Assembly: GCF_014931395.1 (NCBI RefSeq)
Contig: NZ_CP063120.1
Coordinates: 186,001-250,000 of the forward strand
Direction: 5' to 3'
DNA: 64,000 nucleotides
DNA from: Haemophilus parainfluenzae
GTDB taxonomy: Bacteria; Pseudomonadota; Gammaproteobacteria; Enterobacterales; Pasteurellaceae
Below the pieces are notes generated by a model. That model was not told the DNA's origin, made no database searches, and worked only from the letters and a program-made list of their open reading frames with translations. Positions 1 to 10,312 of this stretch are shown piece by piece (position 1 is the first letter of the stretch; each line of letters opens with the position of its first letter). The position numbers were made by a program, and so were the translations under genes.

Positions 1-1030
1 GGTCTGTAGCCATGAAGATCATACCAAGTGCAAAACCACCTAATACAAAGTGCCAATGCCAAGGCATGGAGAACATTTGGTTAGAATCAGAACCGATTAA
101 GTTGAATAAGGTTGCAGTACCAATCATACCGATCATGACACCAGCCATAATGCGCCAAGAAGCAATTCGAGTGAATACAATCACTGCACCACCGATTAAT
201 AACGCAAGCGTTGAAACCTCCCCCATTGAACCAGGGATATTACCGATGAATGCATCCATCCAAGTAATAGGTTGACCGGTTACAGTGTGTTGTAATGCTG
301 CTTGACCACCTTGAGACCATTGTGAAAGTGCGGTTGCACCTGAGAAACCATCTGCTGCAGTCCATACTAAGTCACCGGAAATTTGAGCCGGATAAGCAAA
401 GAATAAGAATGCACGACCAGCAAGTGCAGGGTTCATAAAGTTACGACCTACACCACCGAAGATTTCTTTCGCTACCACGATACCAAAGCTGATACCAAGC
501 GCCGCTTGCCATAATGGCAATGTTGGTGGAACGATTAACGCAAATAAAATGGTTGAAACGAACATCCCTTCATTTACTTCATGACCACGCACCACTGAGA
601 ACAATAATTCCCAAATTGTACAAACGGTAAATACCACTAAGTAAATTGGTAAGAAGAAGATCGCCCCTAACGCCATTTTTGAGCCCCAAGTTGCATTATT
701 GGTTAAATCTAAACCTAATGAACTTGCAAGCGCATAGTGCCAATCGTTAGCAATTAATTGCTCTAAATTGCCTAATTGATTTAAAGCAGGGATCGCTTGG
801 TTACCCACATTGTACATCCCGTAGAAAATCGCTGGGAACAACGCAAGGAAAACCGTAATCATCATACGTTTTGAGTCTAACGCATCACGAACGTGTGTGT
901 TTTTGTGCGTTACCGTACCTGGTGTATAAAGCAAGGTATAAATCGATTCAAAGACCGGATAAAGCTTGCTGTATTTACCACCTGGTAAAAACGCGGGTTC
1001 CATTTTTTCAAAAAGATTTTTTAAACCCAT
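1..1030 (-). CDS. nqrB: Na+-translocating NADH:quinone reductase subunit B (partial, 3' end outside window)
   Basis: Integral membrane subunit of the Na+-NQR complex, which oxidises NADH, reduces quinone and pumps Na+ across the inner membrane. About 343 codons are present from the ATG at 1030; the C-terminus lies beyond position 1. Several hydrophobic segments are visible. The motif SGATALS carries the threonine (about residue 233) to which FMN is covalently attached in this family. The start lies 2 bases after the nqrA stop, so the two are one operon on the minus strand. A DNA uptake signal at 326 falls on the codons of this FMN motif. Identification is confident; only the truncation limits it. 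Confidence 0.96.
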   Translation of the reverse strand, partial: MGLKNLFEKMEPAFLPGGKYSKLYPVFESIYTLLYTPGTVTHKNTHVRDALDSKRMMITVFLALFPAIFYGMYNVGNQAIPALNQLGNLEQLIANDWHYALASSLGLDLTNNATWGSKMALGAIFFLPIYLVVFTVCTIWELLFSVVRGHEVNEGMFVSTILFALIVPPTLPLWQAALGISFGIVVAKEIFGGVGRNFMNPALAGRAFLFFAYPAQISGDLVWTAADGFSGATALSQWSQGGQAALQHTVTGQPITWMDAFIGNIPGSMGEVSTLALLIGGAVIVFTRIASWRIMAGVMIGMIGTATLFNLIGSDSNQMFSMPWHWHFVLGGFALGMIFMATD

Positions 1031-1032
1031 TT

Positions 1033-2376
1033 TTAACCTTCCTTCTCAATCTTATCTAATACTTGACGCAAGATTGAACCGTATTCATATTTGCCCGGGC
1101 AAACGAAAGAACATAATGCTAAGTCTTCTTCATCCAATTCAAGACAACCTAACGCTTGTGCACCATCGGTATCGCCCACGATTAAATCACGTAATAATAA
1201 TGTCGGTAAAATATCCAACGGCATTACGCGCTCATAGCTACCGATTGGTACCATTGCACGCTCACCACCATTTTCTGCAGTAGTGAAATTGAATAATTTC
1301 TTACCAAAGTGACCTAATACGGTACGGGTAATCGAATATTTGTTCGATTGTGGTGTGATCCAACCTAAGAACTCTTTCTCATTACCTTCTGCAATCACAG
1401 AAACTTGTAATGCATAACGACCCAAATAGTCGTGAGCATCTTTTGCTGTTTGACCACAAAGTACTGAACCAGAAATCACACGGTTATTACCGTCTTTTAA
1501 TTCACCTGCGGTTAATTGAGAAAGGTTAGCACCGATTACGGTACGAACTAAACGAGGCTCTTTCACTTGCGGACCAGCAAGAGAAATAATACGTTCTACA
1601 TAAAGTTCGCCCGTGGTGAATAATTTACCTACAGCAATCACATCTTGGTAATTGATATGCCATACCGTTTTATTCACACCGACTGGATCGATAAAGTGAA
1701 TATGAGTACCCACTAAACCAGCAGGATGGACACCGCCAAAATCATGTACTTTTAGGTTAGGTAAATCCACGGTTGGGATATTGCTATCACCCGCTTTACA
1801 TAGATTTAATGGTTTATTTGGGAATAGACGACTTAATACCGTTAAACCGTCAATAAAATCTTGCCAATGCTCTTTTAATACCACCTCTGGATTTGCAGCC
1901 AAAGGATTGGTATCCATCGCATTTACAAACAGAGAAGAAGGTTCTGCATCTAAGGCAGGCACTTTGCTGAACGGACGAGTGCGGAACGCTGTCCACAAAC
2001 CGGATTCAACGAGGTTTTGTTTAACTTGTTCAGAAGAAAGCGTATTGAGCTCACCTGCGTTATATTTAGCGAAAGTAACTTGATCGTTACCTTGCACATC
2101 AATGACCACAGATTGTAATACACGTTTTTCGCCACGATTAATTACAGTGATAGTACCACTCGCAGGGGCTGTGAAAACCACTCCAGGGTTTTTCTTGTCT
2201 TCAAAAAGCACTTGGCCTTTTTTAACAACATCGCCTTCGCGTACCTTCATAGAAGGACGCATACCCACATACTCTTCACCAAGAATCGCAACCTGATTCA
2301 CAGCGTTACCGCTATGGATTACTTGTGCTGGCTTTCCTGCAATAGGAAGATCCAAGCCTTTTTTGATTGTAATCAT
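1033..2376 (-). CDS. nqrA: Na+-translocating NADH:quinone reductase subunit A
   Basis: 447-residue first gene of the nqr operon. NqrA is the peripheral cytoplasmic subunit of Na+-NQR and is implicated in quinone binding. The protein starts with [14 protein letters not shown] and follows the family end to end, including the biotinyl-like N-terminal part (residues 30-75, [11 protein letters not shown]) and a conserved cysteine-containing C-terminal part ([12 protein letters not shown]). Length is normal for the family. It is followed after 2 bases by nqrB. No strong promoter is obvious, but the upstream region holds palindromes (see 2410-2483) that could be operators. Confidence 0.97.
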   Translation of the reverse strand: MITIKKGLDLPIAGKPAQVIHSGNAVNQVAILGEEYVGMRPSMKVREGDVVKKGQVLFEDKKNPGVVFTAPASGTITVINRGEKRVLQSVVIDVQGNDQVTFAKYNAGELNTLSSEQVKQNLVESGLWTAFRTRPFSKVPALDAEPSSLFVNAMDTNPLAANPEVVLKEHWQDFIDGLTVLSRLFPNKPLNLCKAGDSNIPTVDLPNLKVHDFGGVHPAGLVGTHIHFIDPVGVNKTVWHINYQDVIAVGKLFTTGELYVERIISLAGPQVKEPRLVRTVIGANLSQLTAGELKDGNNRVISGSVLCGQTAKDAHDYLGRYALQVSVIAEGNEKEFLGWITPQSNKYSITRTVLGHFGKKLFNFTTAENGGERAMVPIGSYERVMPLDILPTLLLRDLIVGDTDGAQALGCLELDEEDLALCSFVCPGKYEYGSILRQVLDKIEKEG

Positions 2377-2409
2377 ACTGTTTGCACTACTTTTCTAGGT
2401 TAAAAACAC

Positions 2410-2483
2410 GATTGCAATCAAAGCATATGCTTTAAAAGCAATCTCGCGATTGAGCGTGACAGAAAATACTTTGATATCAAAGC
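2410..2483. promoter_or_regulatory. Cluster of palindromes upstream of nqrA, possible operator
   Basis: Two perfect 14-base palindromes lie upstream of the nqrA start: AAAGCATATGCTTT at 2420-2433 and CTTTGATATCAAAG at 2470-2483. The first is nested inside a longer inverted pair, GATTGC (2410-2415) with GCAATC (2438-2443). They sit 44 to 107 bases before the ATG, where a regulator of the nqr operon could act. I cannot assign a regulator; the second palindrome is FNR-like in its arms but lacks the 4-base spacer. Confidence 0.35.
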
Positions 2484-2704
2484 ATTATTAACTGACACAT
2501 AAATTTAAAAACTCAAATCTGTTTTATTTCTCGACGAGTAAGGAATTACTTACACATCAAGAAATTGAAATTCGAAAATTAAAAGCGCCCCATTCTATCG
2601 AAAATTGGGCTTTTATGCCACTTTATACCCTTACTTTTTGTGAAATATTTGTGAATATTTCTAAACCAACGTTTATCAAGAATACGGACAAATGATTTTA
2701 AAAT

Positions 2705-2740
2705 AAAAAGAGAGAAGGGCACTCGACTTCTCCCTTTTTG
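2705..2740 (-). terminator. Rho-independent terminator of bolA
   Basis: GAGAAG pairs with CTTCTC, and the stem extends past one mismatch into an A-run/T-run pair on either side, giving a U-tract in both directions. It lies just beyond the bolA stop. Confidence 0.75.
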
Positions 2741-2779
2741 TAGAGATGAAAATAGAATAGATGGAACGTAAGGAAATAC

Positions 2780-3091
2780 TTACTGTCCAATACCTAAACA
2801 GTTCGGTGATTTTGGAAATGCTTTACCCAGGCTTTCCCATTCATTTTTTGTATAGAGATGAAGGGCTAATGCATGAATGCCATTTTTTAAATCATCAGCA
2901 AAAAGTTGGTAAAGTTTTTGGTGACGTTGCACTTTTCGCATGCCTTCAAAAGCATCGCTAACAATCACTAATTTAAAATGAGAATCGGCTCCTCGACCTG
3001 AACTGTGCATATGGCTTTCATTTTCTACAGTAACAAAGTGCGGTTGAAATTCAGCTTGAATTCTCTCTAATAATTCTTGTTGTTTTGACAT
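2780..3091 (-). CDS. bolA: BolA family protein
   Basis: 103-residue protein beginning MSKQQELLERIQAEF. BolA proteins are small KH-like fold proteins that bind monothiol glutaredoxins and iron-sulfur clusters and affect morphology and stress gene expression. The conserved SxxHxxHxxG-like region is present as ESHMHSSGRGADSHFKL, followed by the FEGMRKVQRHQKLY helix typical of BolA. I chose the ATG at 3091 because AGGGAG lies 7 bases before it; a longer reading from 3121 adds ten unconserved residues. It is transcribed divergently from the yajG-like gene at 3176, the arrangement also known for E. coli bolA and yajG. Confidence 0.9.
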   Translation of the reverse strand: MSKQQELLERIQAEFQPHFVTVENESHMHSSGRGADSHFKLVIVSDAFEGMRKVQRHQKLYQLFADDLKNGIHALALHLYTKNEWESLGKAFPKSPNCLGIGQ

Positions 3092-3175
3092 AAATAAACT
3101 CCCTAACTTTTTGCTATACATTCAGCGTTAAGTTTGTAAGAATAACACAAATTAACCTAATTCAATGAGGAAATT

Positions 3176-3775
3176 ATGAAAGTAACAAACAAAATCAAAG
3201 CATTATCAACAATAACGTTGGCGGCAGCGACATTATTTTTAGCGGGTTGCCAAGCGCAATCTAATACCTTAACTTTTGCGCCTCAATCTCCGACTGCATC
3301 AATGAATATTAACCAATCAGCAGTGGTAACAGTTAATACTCGCGATTCTCGTCCACAACAAGAAATTGCAACTTATACTAAATCAGGTGAGCTGATTAAA
3401 TTAAACGCCTCACCAAGCGTTACTCAACTTTTCCAACAGGTGATGCAACAAAATTTGGTTAGTAAAGGTTTCCGTATTGGACAAGCGAATAATGCGAATG
3501 CTGGCGTAACTGTTGATGTAAAAGAATTTAACGCTAAAGTAGAGCAAGGTAATTTACGTTATACCTTAAACAGTAAAATCCAAGCAGTTGTTTATGTACA
3601 AGGTCCACGCGGACAATACAACAAAACCTTTAATGCAACCCGTTCACAATCTGGCGCATTTAATGCGAGCAATGATGAAATTCAAAAAGTGTTAGGCGAA
3701 ACCTTCAAAGATATTGTTAATAATATTTATCAAGATCAAGAAGTTACTAACGCAATTAATCAATATACCAATTAA
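3176..3775 (+). CDS. yajG: YajG family lipoprotein
   Basis: 199-residue predicted outer-membrane or periplasmic lipoprotein. Residues 1-24 form a signal peptide ending in the lipobox LAGC, with Cys at about residue 25. The remainder resembles YajG: an early FAPQSPT motif, a [15 protein letters not shown] strand region, and a C-terminal helix ending in [17 protein letters not shown] before the ATG is a good ribosome-binding site. The divergent bolA neighbour supports the assignment. Its molecular function is not established. Confidence 0.85.
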   Translation: MKVTNKIKALSTITLAAATLFLAGCQAQSNTLTFAPQSPTASMNINQSAVVTVNTRDSRPQQEIATYTKSGELIKLNASPSVTQLFQQVMQQNLVSKGFRIGQANNANAGVTVDVKEFNAKVEQGNLRYTLNSKIQAVVYVQGPRGQYNKTFNATRSQSGAFNASNDEIQKVLGETFKDIVNNIYQDQEVTNAINQYTN

Positions 3776-4088
3776 TTAAAAAGTGCCGTGTCCTTTTCAA
3801 TAATCACTTGACGAATACGCCTTTCAAGCGTAACATTCGACCGATTTTTTAACGAGAAGGACACACACTTTGGACAGTCATAGTCGATACCGAATATCGC
3901 TTTAGACTCTCGCCTCTTATCAGCGAGAGTTCGCTGGTAATCAACTTACCTTTCTTCGGCATCTTTTATCGAACGAAACCCATTTTAAAACATTCAAAAA
4001 TTTGACCGCACTTTTCTCTAGTGCCAATTTCGTTTGATCTTTTTTTGTTCACAGTTGGATCTTCATAATCCCAAAAGGAGTATGACCA
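3776..4088 (+). ncRNA. Structured 5' leader of corA, candidate cis-regulatory RNA
   Basis: The 313 bases before corA contain nested complementary segments. GTGTCCTT (3788-3795) pairs with AAGGACAC (3857-3864), extendable to 11 pairs with one GU. Inside it, CGAATACGC (3812-3820) pairs with GCGT and ATTCG (3828-3839) around a 3-base bulge. Then CGATA (3885-3889) pairs with TATCG (3895-3899), and ACTCTCGC (3906-3913) pairs perfectly with GCGAGAGT (3923-3930) around a 9-base loop. A leader this structured in front of a Mg2+ transporter suggests Mg2+-responsive or translational control, as known for mgtA and corA leaders in enterobacteria. I cannot match it to a known riboswitch class. An uptake signal lies at 4005. 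Confidence 0.5.
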
Positions 4089-5036
4089 ATGATTAACGCT
4101 TTTGCCATTAACGATTCCCGCTTGGTTCGTATTGATGACGAACCAACCGATCTCAGCTCTGCCATTTGGTTAGATTTGCTGGAGCCGACAGGGGAAGAAC
4201 GTGAAATGTTGCAAGAAGGCTTAGGACAAAGTCTCGCCTCATTCCTCGAATTGGAAGACATCGAAGCATCCGCACGTTTCTTTGAAGACGAAGACGGCTT
4301 GCACTTGCACTCATTCTTCTATTGTGAAGACGAAGAAAACTACGCCGACCTCGCAAGTGTGGCGTTTACTATTCGTGATGGCCGTCTATTTACCCTGCGT
4401 GATCGTGAATTGCCGGCATTCCGTTTATATCGTATGCGTTCTCGTAGCCAGCGCTTATTCGAATGTAATGCATATGAAGTCTTACTCGACTTATTTGAAA
4501 CCAAAATTGAGCAATTGGCCGATGTTATCGAAAACGTTTATGCGGATTTGGAAAAATTAAGTCGCGTAATTTTAAACGGTACGCAAGATGAAGCTTTCGA
4601 TGAAGCTTTAAATACCCTAACAGAACAAGAAGATACCAGTTCTAAAGTGCGTTTGTGTTTGATGGATACACAACGTGCATTGGGTTTCTTGGTACGTAAA
4701 ACTCGCTTGCCGCCAAACCAGTTAGAACAAGCACGAGAAATCTTACGAGATATTGAATCCTTGCAACCGCATAATGAGTCTTTGTTCCAAAAAGTAAACT
4801 TTTTAATGCAGGCGGCAATGGGTTACATTAATATCGAGCAGAATAAAATCATGAAATTCTTCTCGGTCGTATCGGTTATGTTCCTACCGGCAACACTTGT
4901 CGCATCTACTTACGGGATGAACTTTGAATTTATGCCGGAACTCCATTTTAAATATGGTTACCCAATGGCTATTGGATTAATGATTGGTGCGGCGCTTACG
5001 CCTTATATCTATTTTAAACGGAAAGGTTGGTTATAA
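4089..5036 (+). CDS. corA: Magnesium/cobalt transporter CorA
   Basis: 315-residue inner-membrane channel for Mg2+ (also Co2+ and Ni2+), working as a pentamer. A large acidic cytoplasmic N-terminal domain is followed by a long helix and two C-terminal membrane segments. The signature YGMN is at residues 275-278 at the end of the first membrane segment, and the short basic tail FKRKGWL closes the protein. Length is normal. A strong AAAAGGAG site lies 9 bases before the ATG at 4089. The stop overlaps the ATG of the next gene by one base, implying co-transcription with the yggT-like gene. Confidence 0.96.
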   Translation: MINAFAINDSRLVRIDDEPTDLSSAIWLDLLEPTGEEREMLQEGLGQSLASFLELEDIEASARFFEDEDGLHLHSFFYCEDEENYADLASVAFTIRDGRLFTLRDRELPAFRLYRMRSRSQRLFECNAYEVLLDLFETKIEQLADVIENVYADLEKLSRVILNGTQDEAFDEALNTLTEQEDTSSKVRLCLMDTQRALGFLVRKTRLPPNQLEQAREILRDIESLQPHNESLFQKVNFLMQAAMGYINIEQNKIMKFFSVVSVMFLPATLVASTYGMNFEFMPELHFKYGYPMAIGLMIGAALTPYIYFKRKGWL

Positions 5037-5581
5037 TGGAAATTTCCCAAACTGCATTATTTTTAGGATCGATTATCGATCTGTATTGTTTAGTGTTAAT
5101 TTTACGCGTATGGCTCCCCTTAGCGAACGTGGATTATTACAATCCTATTTCTCAATTTACGCTGAAATTTACCCAACCGGTTATTGCACCATTACGTAAA
5201 GTTTTTCCTGTGGTGAAAAAAGTGGAAACGGCGGCACTGTTTTTAGTCTTCTTGCTTTGCGGACTAAAATCGATTCTCTTTGGAGGATTAAATCTCAGTT
5301 TCTTCTTACTATTGGGCATATTAGGACTAATTAAAAATATCGGTGTGGCAATTTTCTATGTGTTAATCGCCAGTGCAATTTTAAGTTGGTTTAATCGTGG
5401 CAATAATCCTGCATTCTATGCGTTATATCAACTTACCGAACCATTATTGAAACCCATTAAACGCATTTTACCAACTATAGGCATGATTGATTTTTCACCA
5501 ATGGTGATCGCCATTATCCTATTATTTTTGAATAATCTCTTTTACGATTACTTTAAACTTTTATGGGCAATTGCCGCTTAA
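5036..5581 (+). CDS. yggT: YggT family membrane protein
   Basis: 181-residue protein starting [11 protein letters not shown] at the ATG overlapping the corA stop; a TTG nine bases earlier is possible but has no support. It has the duplicated YGGT layout: each half has a hydrophobic helix, a short NP-containing link (NPISQFT, NPAFYALYQ), a basic segment (APLRKVFP, KPIKRILP) and another membrane helix. Members are implicated in osmotic tolerance and in membrane organisation at division, but the precise role is unsettled. A hairpin terminator follows at 5611-5629 before yggU. Confidence 0.9.
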   Translation: MEISQTALFLGSIIDLYCLVLILRVWLPLANVDYYNPISQFTLKFTQPVIAPLRKVFPVVKKVETAALFLVFLLCGLKSILFGGLNLSFFLLLGILGLIKNIGVAIFYVLIASAILSWFNRGNNPAFYALYQLTEPLLKPIKRILPTIGMIDFSPMVIAIILLFLNNLFYDYFKLLWAIAA

Positions 5582-5610
5582 ATTGCGGTCAAAAATAATA
5601 TTATTTTTTC

Positions 5611-5629
5611 GGGCTGGATTTTCCAGCCC
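5611..5629 (+). terminator. Hairpin after yggT
   Basis: GGGCTGGA (5611-5618) pairs perfectly with TCCAGCCC (5622-5629). The T-rich stretch after it is weak while a T-run precedes it, so it may terminate or attenuate transcription into yggU. Confidence 0.6.
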
Positions 5630-5659
5630 TTATTGTAAATGTGATAAGTAAATTTAGTT

Positions 5660-5947
5660 ATGTCAGCAATCGAACAAACACCTGAAGGACTACGTCTTAA
5701 AATCATTCTGCAACCCAAAGCCAGTAAAGATCAAATTGTGGGATTACATGATGATGAACTCAAAATCACGATCACCGCACCACCTGTTGATGGTCAAGCA
5801 AATGCTCACTTGCTGAAATTTTTGAGTAAAACATTCAAGGTACCTAAGAGCTCAATAGTTCTTGAAAAAGGTGAATTAAACCGACATAAACAAGTTTGGA
5901 TTCCTTCGCCTAAATTAATTCCATCTGAAATTCAAAATCTCTTATAA
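5660..5947 (+). CDS. yggU: YggU/DUF167 family protein
   Basis: 95-residue small cytoplasmic protein with the DUF167 pattern: an early strand [14 protein letters not shown], then the signature [19 protein letters not shown] (about residues 46-64) and a final KQVWI strand. Function is unknown in the family, although it often sits next to yggT as here. ATG at 5660; the Shine-Dalgarno sequence is poor. Confidence 0.9.
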   Translation: MSAIEQTPEGLRLKIILQPKASKDQIVGLHDDELKITITAPPVDGQANAHLLKFLSKTFKVPKSSIVLEKGELNRHKQVWIPSPKLIPSEIQNLL

Positions 5948-6065
5948 AATCAGTAAAAAAATCACCGCACTTTCTACCAATTTTCCCCGTTTTACGCTAT
6001 CCTATACCACATTTTATAAAGCAAAATATGCCGCAAAGTGCGGTCAAAATTTAAGGTGATTTTCT

Positions 6066-8654
6066 ATGCAACAACATTACCGTCCTGATTTGATTGAACC
6101 CGCTGTTCAACAATATTGGGCTGAAAATAAAGTCTTCAAAGCCATCAAAGATACATCTAAAGAAAAATATTACTGTCTTTCAATGTTCCCTTACCCATCT
6201 GGTCGTTTACATATGGGTCATGTACGTAACTACACCATCGGTGATGTAGTTTCTCGTTATCAACGTATGAATGGCAAAAACGTATTACAGCCAATTGGTT
6301 GGGATGCATTCGGTTTGCCAGCAGAAGGTGCTGCGATTAAAAATAAAACCGCACCGGCAAAATGGACTTACGAAAACATCGAATACATGAAAAACCAGCT
6401 CAAAATGTTGGGCTTTGGTTATGACTGGGATCGCGAAATTGCGACTTGCCGTCCGGAATACTATAAATGGGAACAATGGTTCTTCACCGAGCTTTACAAA
6501 AAAGGCTTAGTATACAAAAAAACCTCCACTGTAAACTGGTGTCCGAACGATGAAACCGTATTGGCTAACGAACAGGTGCACGAAGGTTGCTGCTGGCGTT
6601 GTGACACTCCGGTCGAACAAAAAGAAATCCCACAATGGTTCATTAAAATTACTGATTACGCTGAACAATTATTAGGTGGATTAGATCAACTGCCACAATG
6701 GCCAGACATGGTAAAAACCATGCAACGTAACTGGATTGGCCGTTCTGAAGGGGTAGAAATTACGTTTGACGTAGCAGATACCGCAGAAAAAGTCGCGGTT
6801 TATACCACCCGTCCGGATACCTTCTATGGCGTAAGCTATTTAGGTATCGCAGCTGCTCACCCATTAGCAGAATTGGCAGCAGAAAAAAATCCTCAATTGG
6901 CTGAATTCATCCGTGAAGCAAAAAATGCCAAAGTGGCAGAAGCAGACCTTGCCACTATGGAGAAAAAAGGGATGGCAACCGGATTATTCGCCATTCATCC
7001 ATTAACCGGTGAAAAATTACCGATTTGGGTCGCTAACTTTGTGTTAATGCACTACGGTACTGGCGCGGTAATGGCAGTTCCAGCACATGACCAACGTGAC
7101 TTTGAATTTGCTCAAAAATATGGTTTGCCAATTAAACAAGTAATCGCACCGCTTGCCGATGAAGAAATTGATTTAACTAAACAAGCTTTTGTTGAACACG
7201 GTAAATTAGTTAACTCAGCTGAGTTTGATGGTTTAGACTTTAATGGCGCATTCAACGGTATCGCGGATAAATTAGAAAAATTAGGCGTAGGTAAACGCCA
7301 AATTAACTATCGTTTACGTGACTGGGGCGTTTCCCGTCAACGTTATTGGGGTGCACCAATTCCAATGCTCACCTTAGCAAACGGTGAAACCGTACCGGCA
7401 CCAATCGAAGATTTACCGATTATTCTGCCGGAAGATGTGGTCATGGATGGTGTGAAAAGCCCAATTAAAGCGGATCCAAACTGGGCAAAAACCACCTTCA
7501 ACGGTGAACCTGCATTAAAAGAAACCGATACCTTTGATACCTTTATGGAATCGTCTTGGTACTACGCGCGTTACACCTCACCAAGCTATGCTGAAGGCAT
7601 GTTGGATAAAGATGAAGCGAACTACTGGTTACCGGTGGATCAATATATCGGCGGTATTGAGCACGCGACAATGCACTTGCTCTACTTCCGTTTCTTCCAC
7701 AAATTATTGCGTGATGCAGGTTTCGTAACGAGCGATGAGCCAGCACAAAAATTATTATGCCAAGGCATGGTATTAGCTGATGCGTTCTACTACACCAGCC
7801 CGACTAACGAGCGTATTTGGGTAAGCCCAACGCAAGTCACTCTTGAGCGTGATGAAAAAGGCCGTATCATCAAAGCAACCGATCCGGAAGGCCGTGAATT
7901 AGTGCATACCGGTATGACCAAAATGTCGAAATCGAAAAATAATGGTATCGACCCACAAGAGATGGTGGAAAAATACGGTGCTGATACTGTGCGTCTCTTT
8001 ATGATGTTCGCATCTCCTGCGGAAATGACGCTTGAATGGCAAGAATCTGGCGTAGAAGGGGCAAAACGTTTCTTAGGTCGTGTATGGAATTTGGTGTATG
8101 AATACAGTCAAAATCCTGCAAAAACCGCTTTAGATGTAACCGCACTTTCTGCAGACCAAAAAGCACTTCGCCGTGATGTGCATAAAACGATCGCCAAAGT
8201 GAGCGATGATATTGGCCGCCGTCAAACGTTCAATACTGCTATCGCGGCAGTGATGGAGTTAATGAATAAATTAACCCGTGCGCCATTAGAAAGCGAGCAA
8301 GATCGTGCTGTGATGGCAGAAGCATTAAGCGCAGTCGTGCGTATGCTTTACCCAATCACACCACATATCTGCTTTGAGTTATGGAAAGCTTTAGGTAACG
8401 AAAGCAACATCGACCATGCAGAATGGGTGAAAGCTGATGAAGCGGCGATGGTCGAAGATGAAAAACTTATTGTGGTTCAAGTCAACGGTAAAGTTCGTGG
8501 TAAAGTCACCGTTGCAGCTGATGCGGATGAAGAAACCGTGAAAACGGTTGCATTTGCAGATGAAAATGTGAAGAAATTTACTGACAATACACAAATCGTG
8601 AAAGTGATTTATGTACCAGGTAAATTGTTAAATGTGGTGGTTAAACCGCAATAA
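6066..8654 (+). CDS. leuS: Leucyl-tRNA synthetase
   Basis: 862-residue class I aminoacyl-tRNA synthetase charging tRNA-Leu. The ATP-binding HIGH motif reads HMGH at residues 49-52 and the KMSKS loop is intact at 619-623. Between them is the CP1 editing domain with its threonine-rich region and TRPDT, which hydrolyses mischarged tRNA. The C-terminal domain ends [13 protein letters not shown] as in related proteins. Length is normal. AAGGTGA lies just upstream of the ATG, and an uptake signal at 6036 lies in the leader. lptE and holA follow, the conserved leuS-lptE-holA order. Confidence 0.98.
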   Translation: MQQHYRPDLIEPAVQQYWAENKVFKAIKDTSKEKYYCLSMFPYPSGRLHMGHVRNYTIGDVVSRYQRMNGKNVLQPIGWDAFGLPAEGAAIKNKTAPAKWTYENIEYMKNQLKMLGFGYDWDREIATCRPEYYKWEQWFFTELYKKGLVYKKTSTVNWCPNDETVLANEQVHEGCCWRCDTPVEQKEIPQWFIKITDYAEQLLGGLDQLPQWPDMVKTMQRNWIGRSEGVEITFDVADTAEKVAVYTTRPDTFYGVSYLGIAAAHPLAELAAEKNPQLAEFIREAKNAKVAEADLATMEKKGMATGLFAIHPLTGEKLPIWVANFVLMHYGTGAVMAVPAHDQRDFEFAQKYGLPIKQVIAPLADEEIDLTKQAFVEHGKLVNSAEFDGLDFNGAFNGIADKLEKLGVGKRQINYRLRDWGVSRQRYWGAPIPMLTLANGETVPAPIEDLPIILPEDVVMDGVKSPIKADPNWAKTTFNGEPALKETDTFDTFMESSWYYARYTSPSYAEGMLDKDEANYWLPVDQYIGGIEHATMHLLYFRFFHKLLRDAGFVTSDEPAQKLLCQGMVLADAFYYTSPTNERIWVSPTQVTLERDEKGRIIKATDPEGRELVHTGMTKMSKSKNNGIDPQEMVEKYGADTVRLFMMFASPAEMTLEWQESGVEGAKRFLGRVWNLVYEYSQNPAKTALDVTALSADQKALRRDVHKTIAKVSDDIGRRQTFNTAIAAVMELMNKLTRAPLESEQDRAVMAEALSAVVRMLYPITPHICFELWKALGNESNIDHAEWVKADEAAMVEDEKLIVVQVNGKVRGKVTVAADADEETVKTVAFADENVKKFTDNTQIVKVIYVPGKLLNVVVKPQ

Positions 8655-8741
8655 TCCATAAAATAACCGCATTTTATTCTAAGTGTTGCATAAACAGCTC
8701 TTAAACAAAATAAAGTGCGGTGAATTTTACAGGTAATTTTT

Positions 8742-9245
8742 ATGATGAAATCAATCAAAACGATCTGCTTTGTTGGGGCAACAGCCTTTTTAACTGCTTG
8801 TGGTTGGCACTTCGATAATGGTGCGGCTGTTCCTGCGGAATTAAAAACAATGGCCCTTGAAAGTAGCGACCCATACAGTGAAATGTCTATGGCAATGCGT
8901 AAGCAACTGCTTAGCAACAATGTAAACCTTGTTCCTGCAAAACAAGGTGTGCCAGTGTTGCGTTTAAATAAACAGACTTCAAGCGACAAAGTCGCATCTG
9001 TCTTTAAACAAGGCCGTGAAGCAGAAAAAGTATTGACTCTTGATGTTGAAGCAAGTGTACGCTTGGCTAACGGAGAAACCTATCCAATCTCTGCAAAAAT
9101 CAACCGCACTTTCTTTGATAACTCACGCGCTGCATTAGCAAAATCAGCTGAGCGCGATGTGATTTGGAATGATATGCGCGAACAAGCGGCTCGCCAATTA
9201 ATTAATAAAATGGCGGCCTTGCAACATCAAGTTCAAGGGAAATAA
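8742..9245 (+). CDS. lptE: LPS-assembly lipoprotein LptE
   Basis: 167-residue outer-membrane lipoprotein that plugs the LptD barrel and helps insert lipopolysaccharide into the outer leaflet. The signal peptide ends with the lipobox LTAC followed by the conserved GWHF (C-G-W-H-F around residues 20-24). The LptE fold continues with a two-helix, strand arrangement. The second ATG (8745) is equally usable; AGGTAA at 8 bases favours 8742. Its stop overlaps the holA start by one base (TAATG). Position between leuS and holA is the standard context. Confidence 0.93.
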   Translation: MMKSIKTICFVGATAFLTACGWHFDNGAAVPAELKTMALESSDPYSEMSMAMRKQLLSNNVNLVPAKQGVPVLRLNKQTSSDKVASVFKQGREAEKVLTLDVEASVRLANGETYPISAKINRTFFDNSRAALAKSAERDVIWNDMREQAARQLINKMAALQHQVQGK

Positions 9246-10282
9246 TGAACCGCATTTTTCCTGAGCAACTAGCCTCTAACCTGAACAGCCATTTAGCGAA
9301 AGTCTATTTTTTGGTTGGGACAGATCCCCTATTGCTCAGTGAAAGTGAAGATCTCATTCATCAAGCTGCCCTTCTTCAAGGTTTTGATGAAAAGAATCAA
9401 ATCACCATAGATACTAATACTGACTGGCCTACATTAATCGAGGCCAGCCAATCTATGGGGCTCTTCTTTAATAAACAAATTTTCATTCTCAATTTACCCG
9501 AAAATTTGACCGCACTTTTGCAGAAAAACCTTCAGCAATTTATCAGCGGATTAAATGAAGATAGCTTGCTTGTCCTCACCTTGCCTAAATTGTCTAAAGC
9601 AGCCGAAAAACAAGAGTGGTTTATTCAGGCGAATCAACTTGAGCCACAAGCTGTTATCGTGAACTGCCAAACACCGAACTCAGAACAACTTTCTCGTTGG
9701 GTGAAGCATCGTACAAAAAACATGGGATTATCAGCGGATGAGGAAGCCATTCAACTCCTTTGTTACAGCTATGAAAATAATCTACTGGCATTGAAACAAG
9801 CGTTACAGCTTTTAGATTTGCTTTATCCTGATCACAAACTCACGTATAACCGCGTTAAATCAGTGGTAGAGCAATCTTCTGTATTTACCCCTTTCCAATG
9901 GATTGATGCATTGTTATCAGGCAAAGCAAACCGCTCAAAGCGAATTTTGCGAGGTTTACAAGCTGAAGATGTGCAACCTGTCATTTTATTGCGTACTTTA
10001 CAGCGTGAACTGCTCACGTTGTTAGAATTAACCAAGCCACAGCTGCGTAATCCCTCTCTTAACACGAGTTTGCCTACACAGACACTCAAAGCGGATTTTG
10101 ACCGTCTCAAAATTTGGCAGAATCGTCGTCATCTTTATACGGCAGCGATACAACGATTTACCTATCAAAAGCTCTTTGAAATATTGCAAGAATTAGCAGA
10201 TATTGAGCGCATCACCAAACAAGAATATGGTCAAGACGTGTGGGTAAAATTGGCCGACTTATCGGTTAAAATTTGTTTATAA
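9245..10282 (+). CDS. holA: DNA polymerase III subunit delta
   Basis: 345-residue clamp-loader subunit that opens the beta sliding clamp. It begins [25 protein letters not shown], with the clamp-binding region around residues 65-80 (SMGLFFNKQIFIL) and the C-terminal collar domain. Length matches the E. coli homologue. Translationally coupled to lptE by a one-base overlap. Followed by a bidirectional terminator at 10284-10310. Confidence 0.95.
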   Translation: MNRIFPEQLASNLNSHLAKVYFLVGTDPLLLSESEDLIHQAALLQGFDEKNQITIDTNTDWPTLIEASQSMGLFFNKQIFILNLPENLTALLQKNLQQFISGLNEDSLLVLTLPKLSKAAEKQEWFIQANQLEPQAVIVNCQTPNSEQLSRWVKHRTKNMGLSADEEAIQLLCYSYENNLLALKQALQLLDLLYPDHKLTYNRVKSVVEQSSVFTPFQWIDALLSGKANRSKRILRGLQAEDVQPVILLRTLQRELLTLLELTKPQLRNPSLNTSLPTQTLKADFDRLKIWQNRRHLYTAAIQRFTYQKLFEILQELADIERITKQEYGQDVWVKLADLSVKICL

Positions 10283-10283
10283 A

Positions 10284-10310
10284 AAAATCTCGGCGTTAAC
10301 CGAGATTTTT
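10284..10310. terminator. Bidirectional terminator between holA and the sulfatase-fold gene
   Basis: AATCTCGG (10286-10293) pairs with CCGAGATT (10300-10307) around a 6-base loop, and A- and T-runs extend the stem on both sides, so it can stop both convergent transcripts. Confidence 0.85.
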
Positions 10311-10312
10311 TA

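Larger units (their letters stand above)
2377..2779. other. Intergenic region between nqrA and bolA
   Basis: About 400 bases with no credible gene. The nqrA-proximal side contains perfect short palindromes (2410-2483). A weak imperfect hairpin lies near 2580-2613. The bolA terminator is at 2705-2740. The rest is AT-rich with nothing recognisable. Confidence 0.6.

Noticed and set aside
12..275. Plus-strand 87-codon frame at the window start
   Set aside because: It is antisense to the well-supported nqrB reading frame and shows no recognisable domain.
3808..3852. Possible leader peptide frame from TTG in the corA leader
   Set aside because: No Shine-Dalgarno sequence and an unusual start codon; kept only as a remark in the leader finding.
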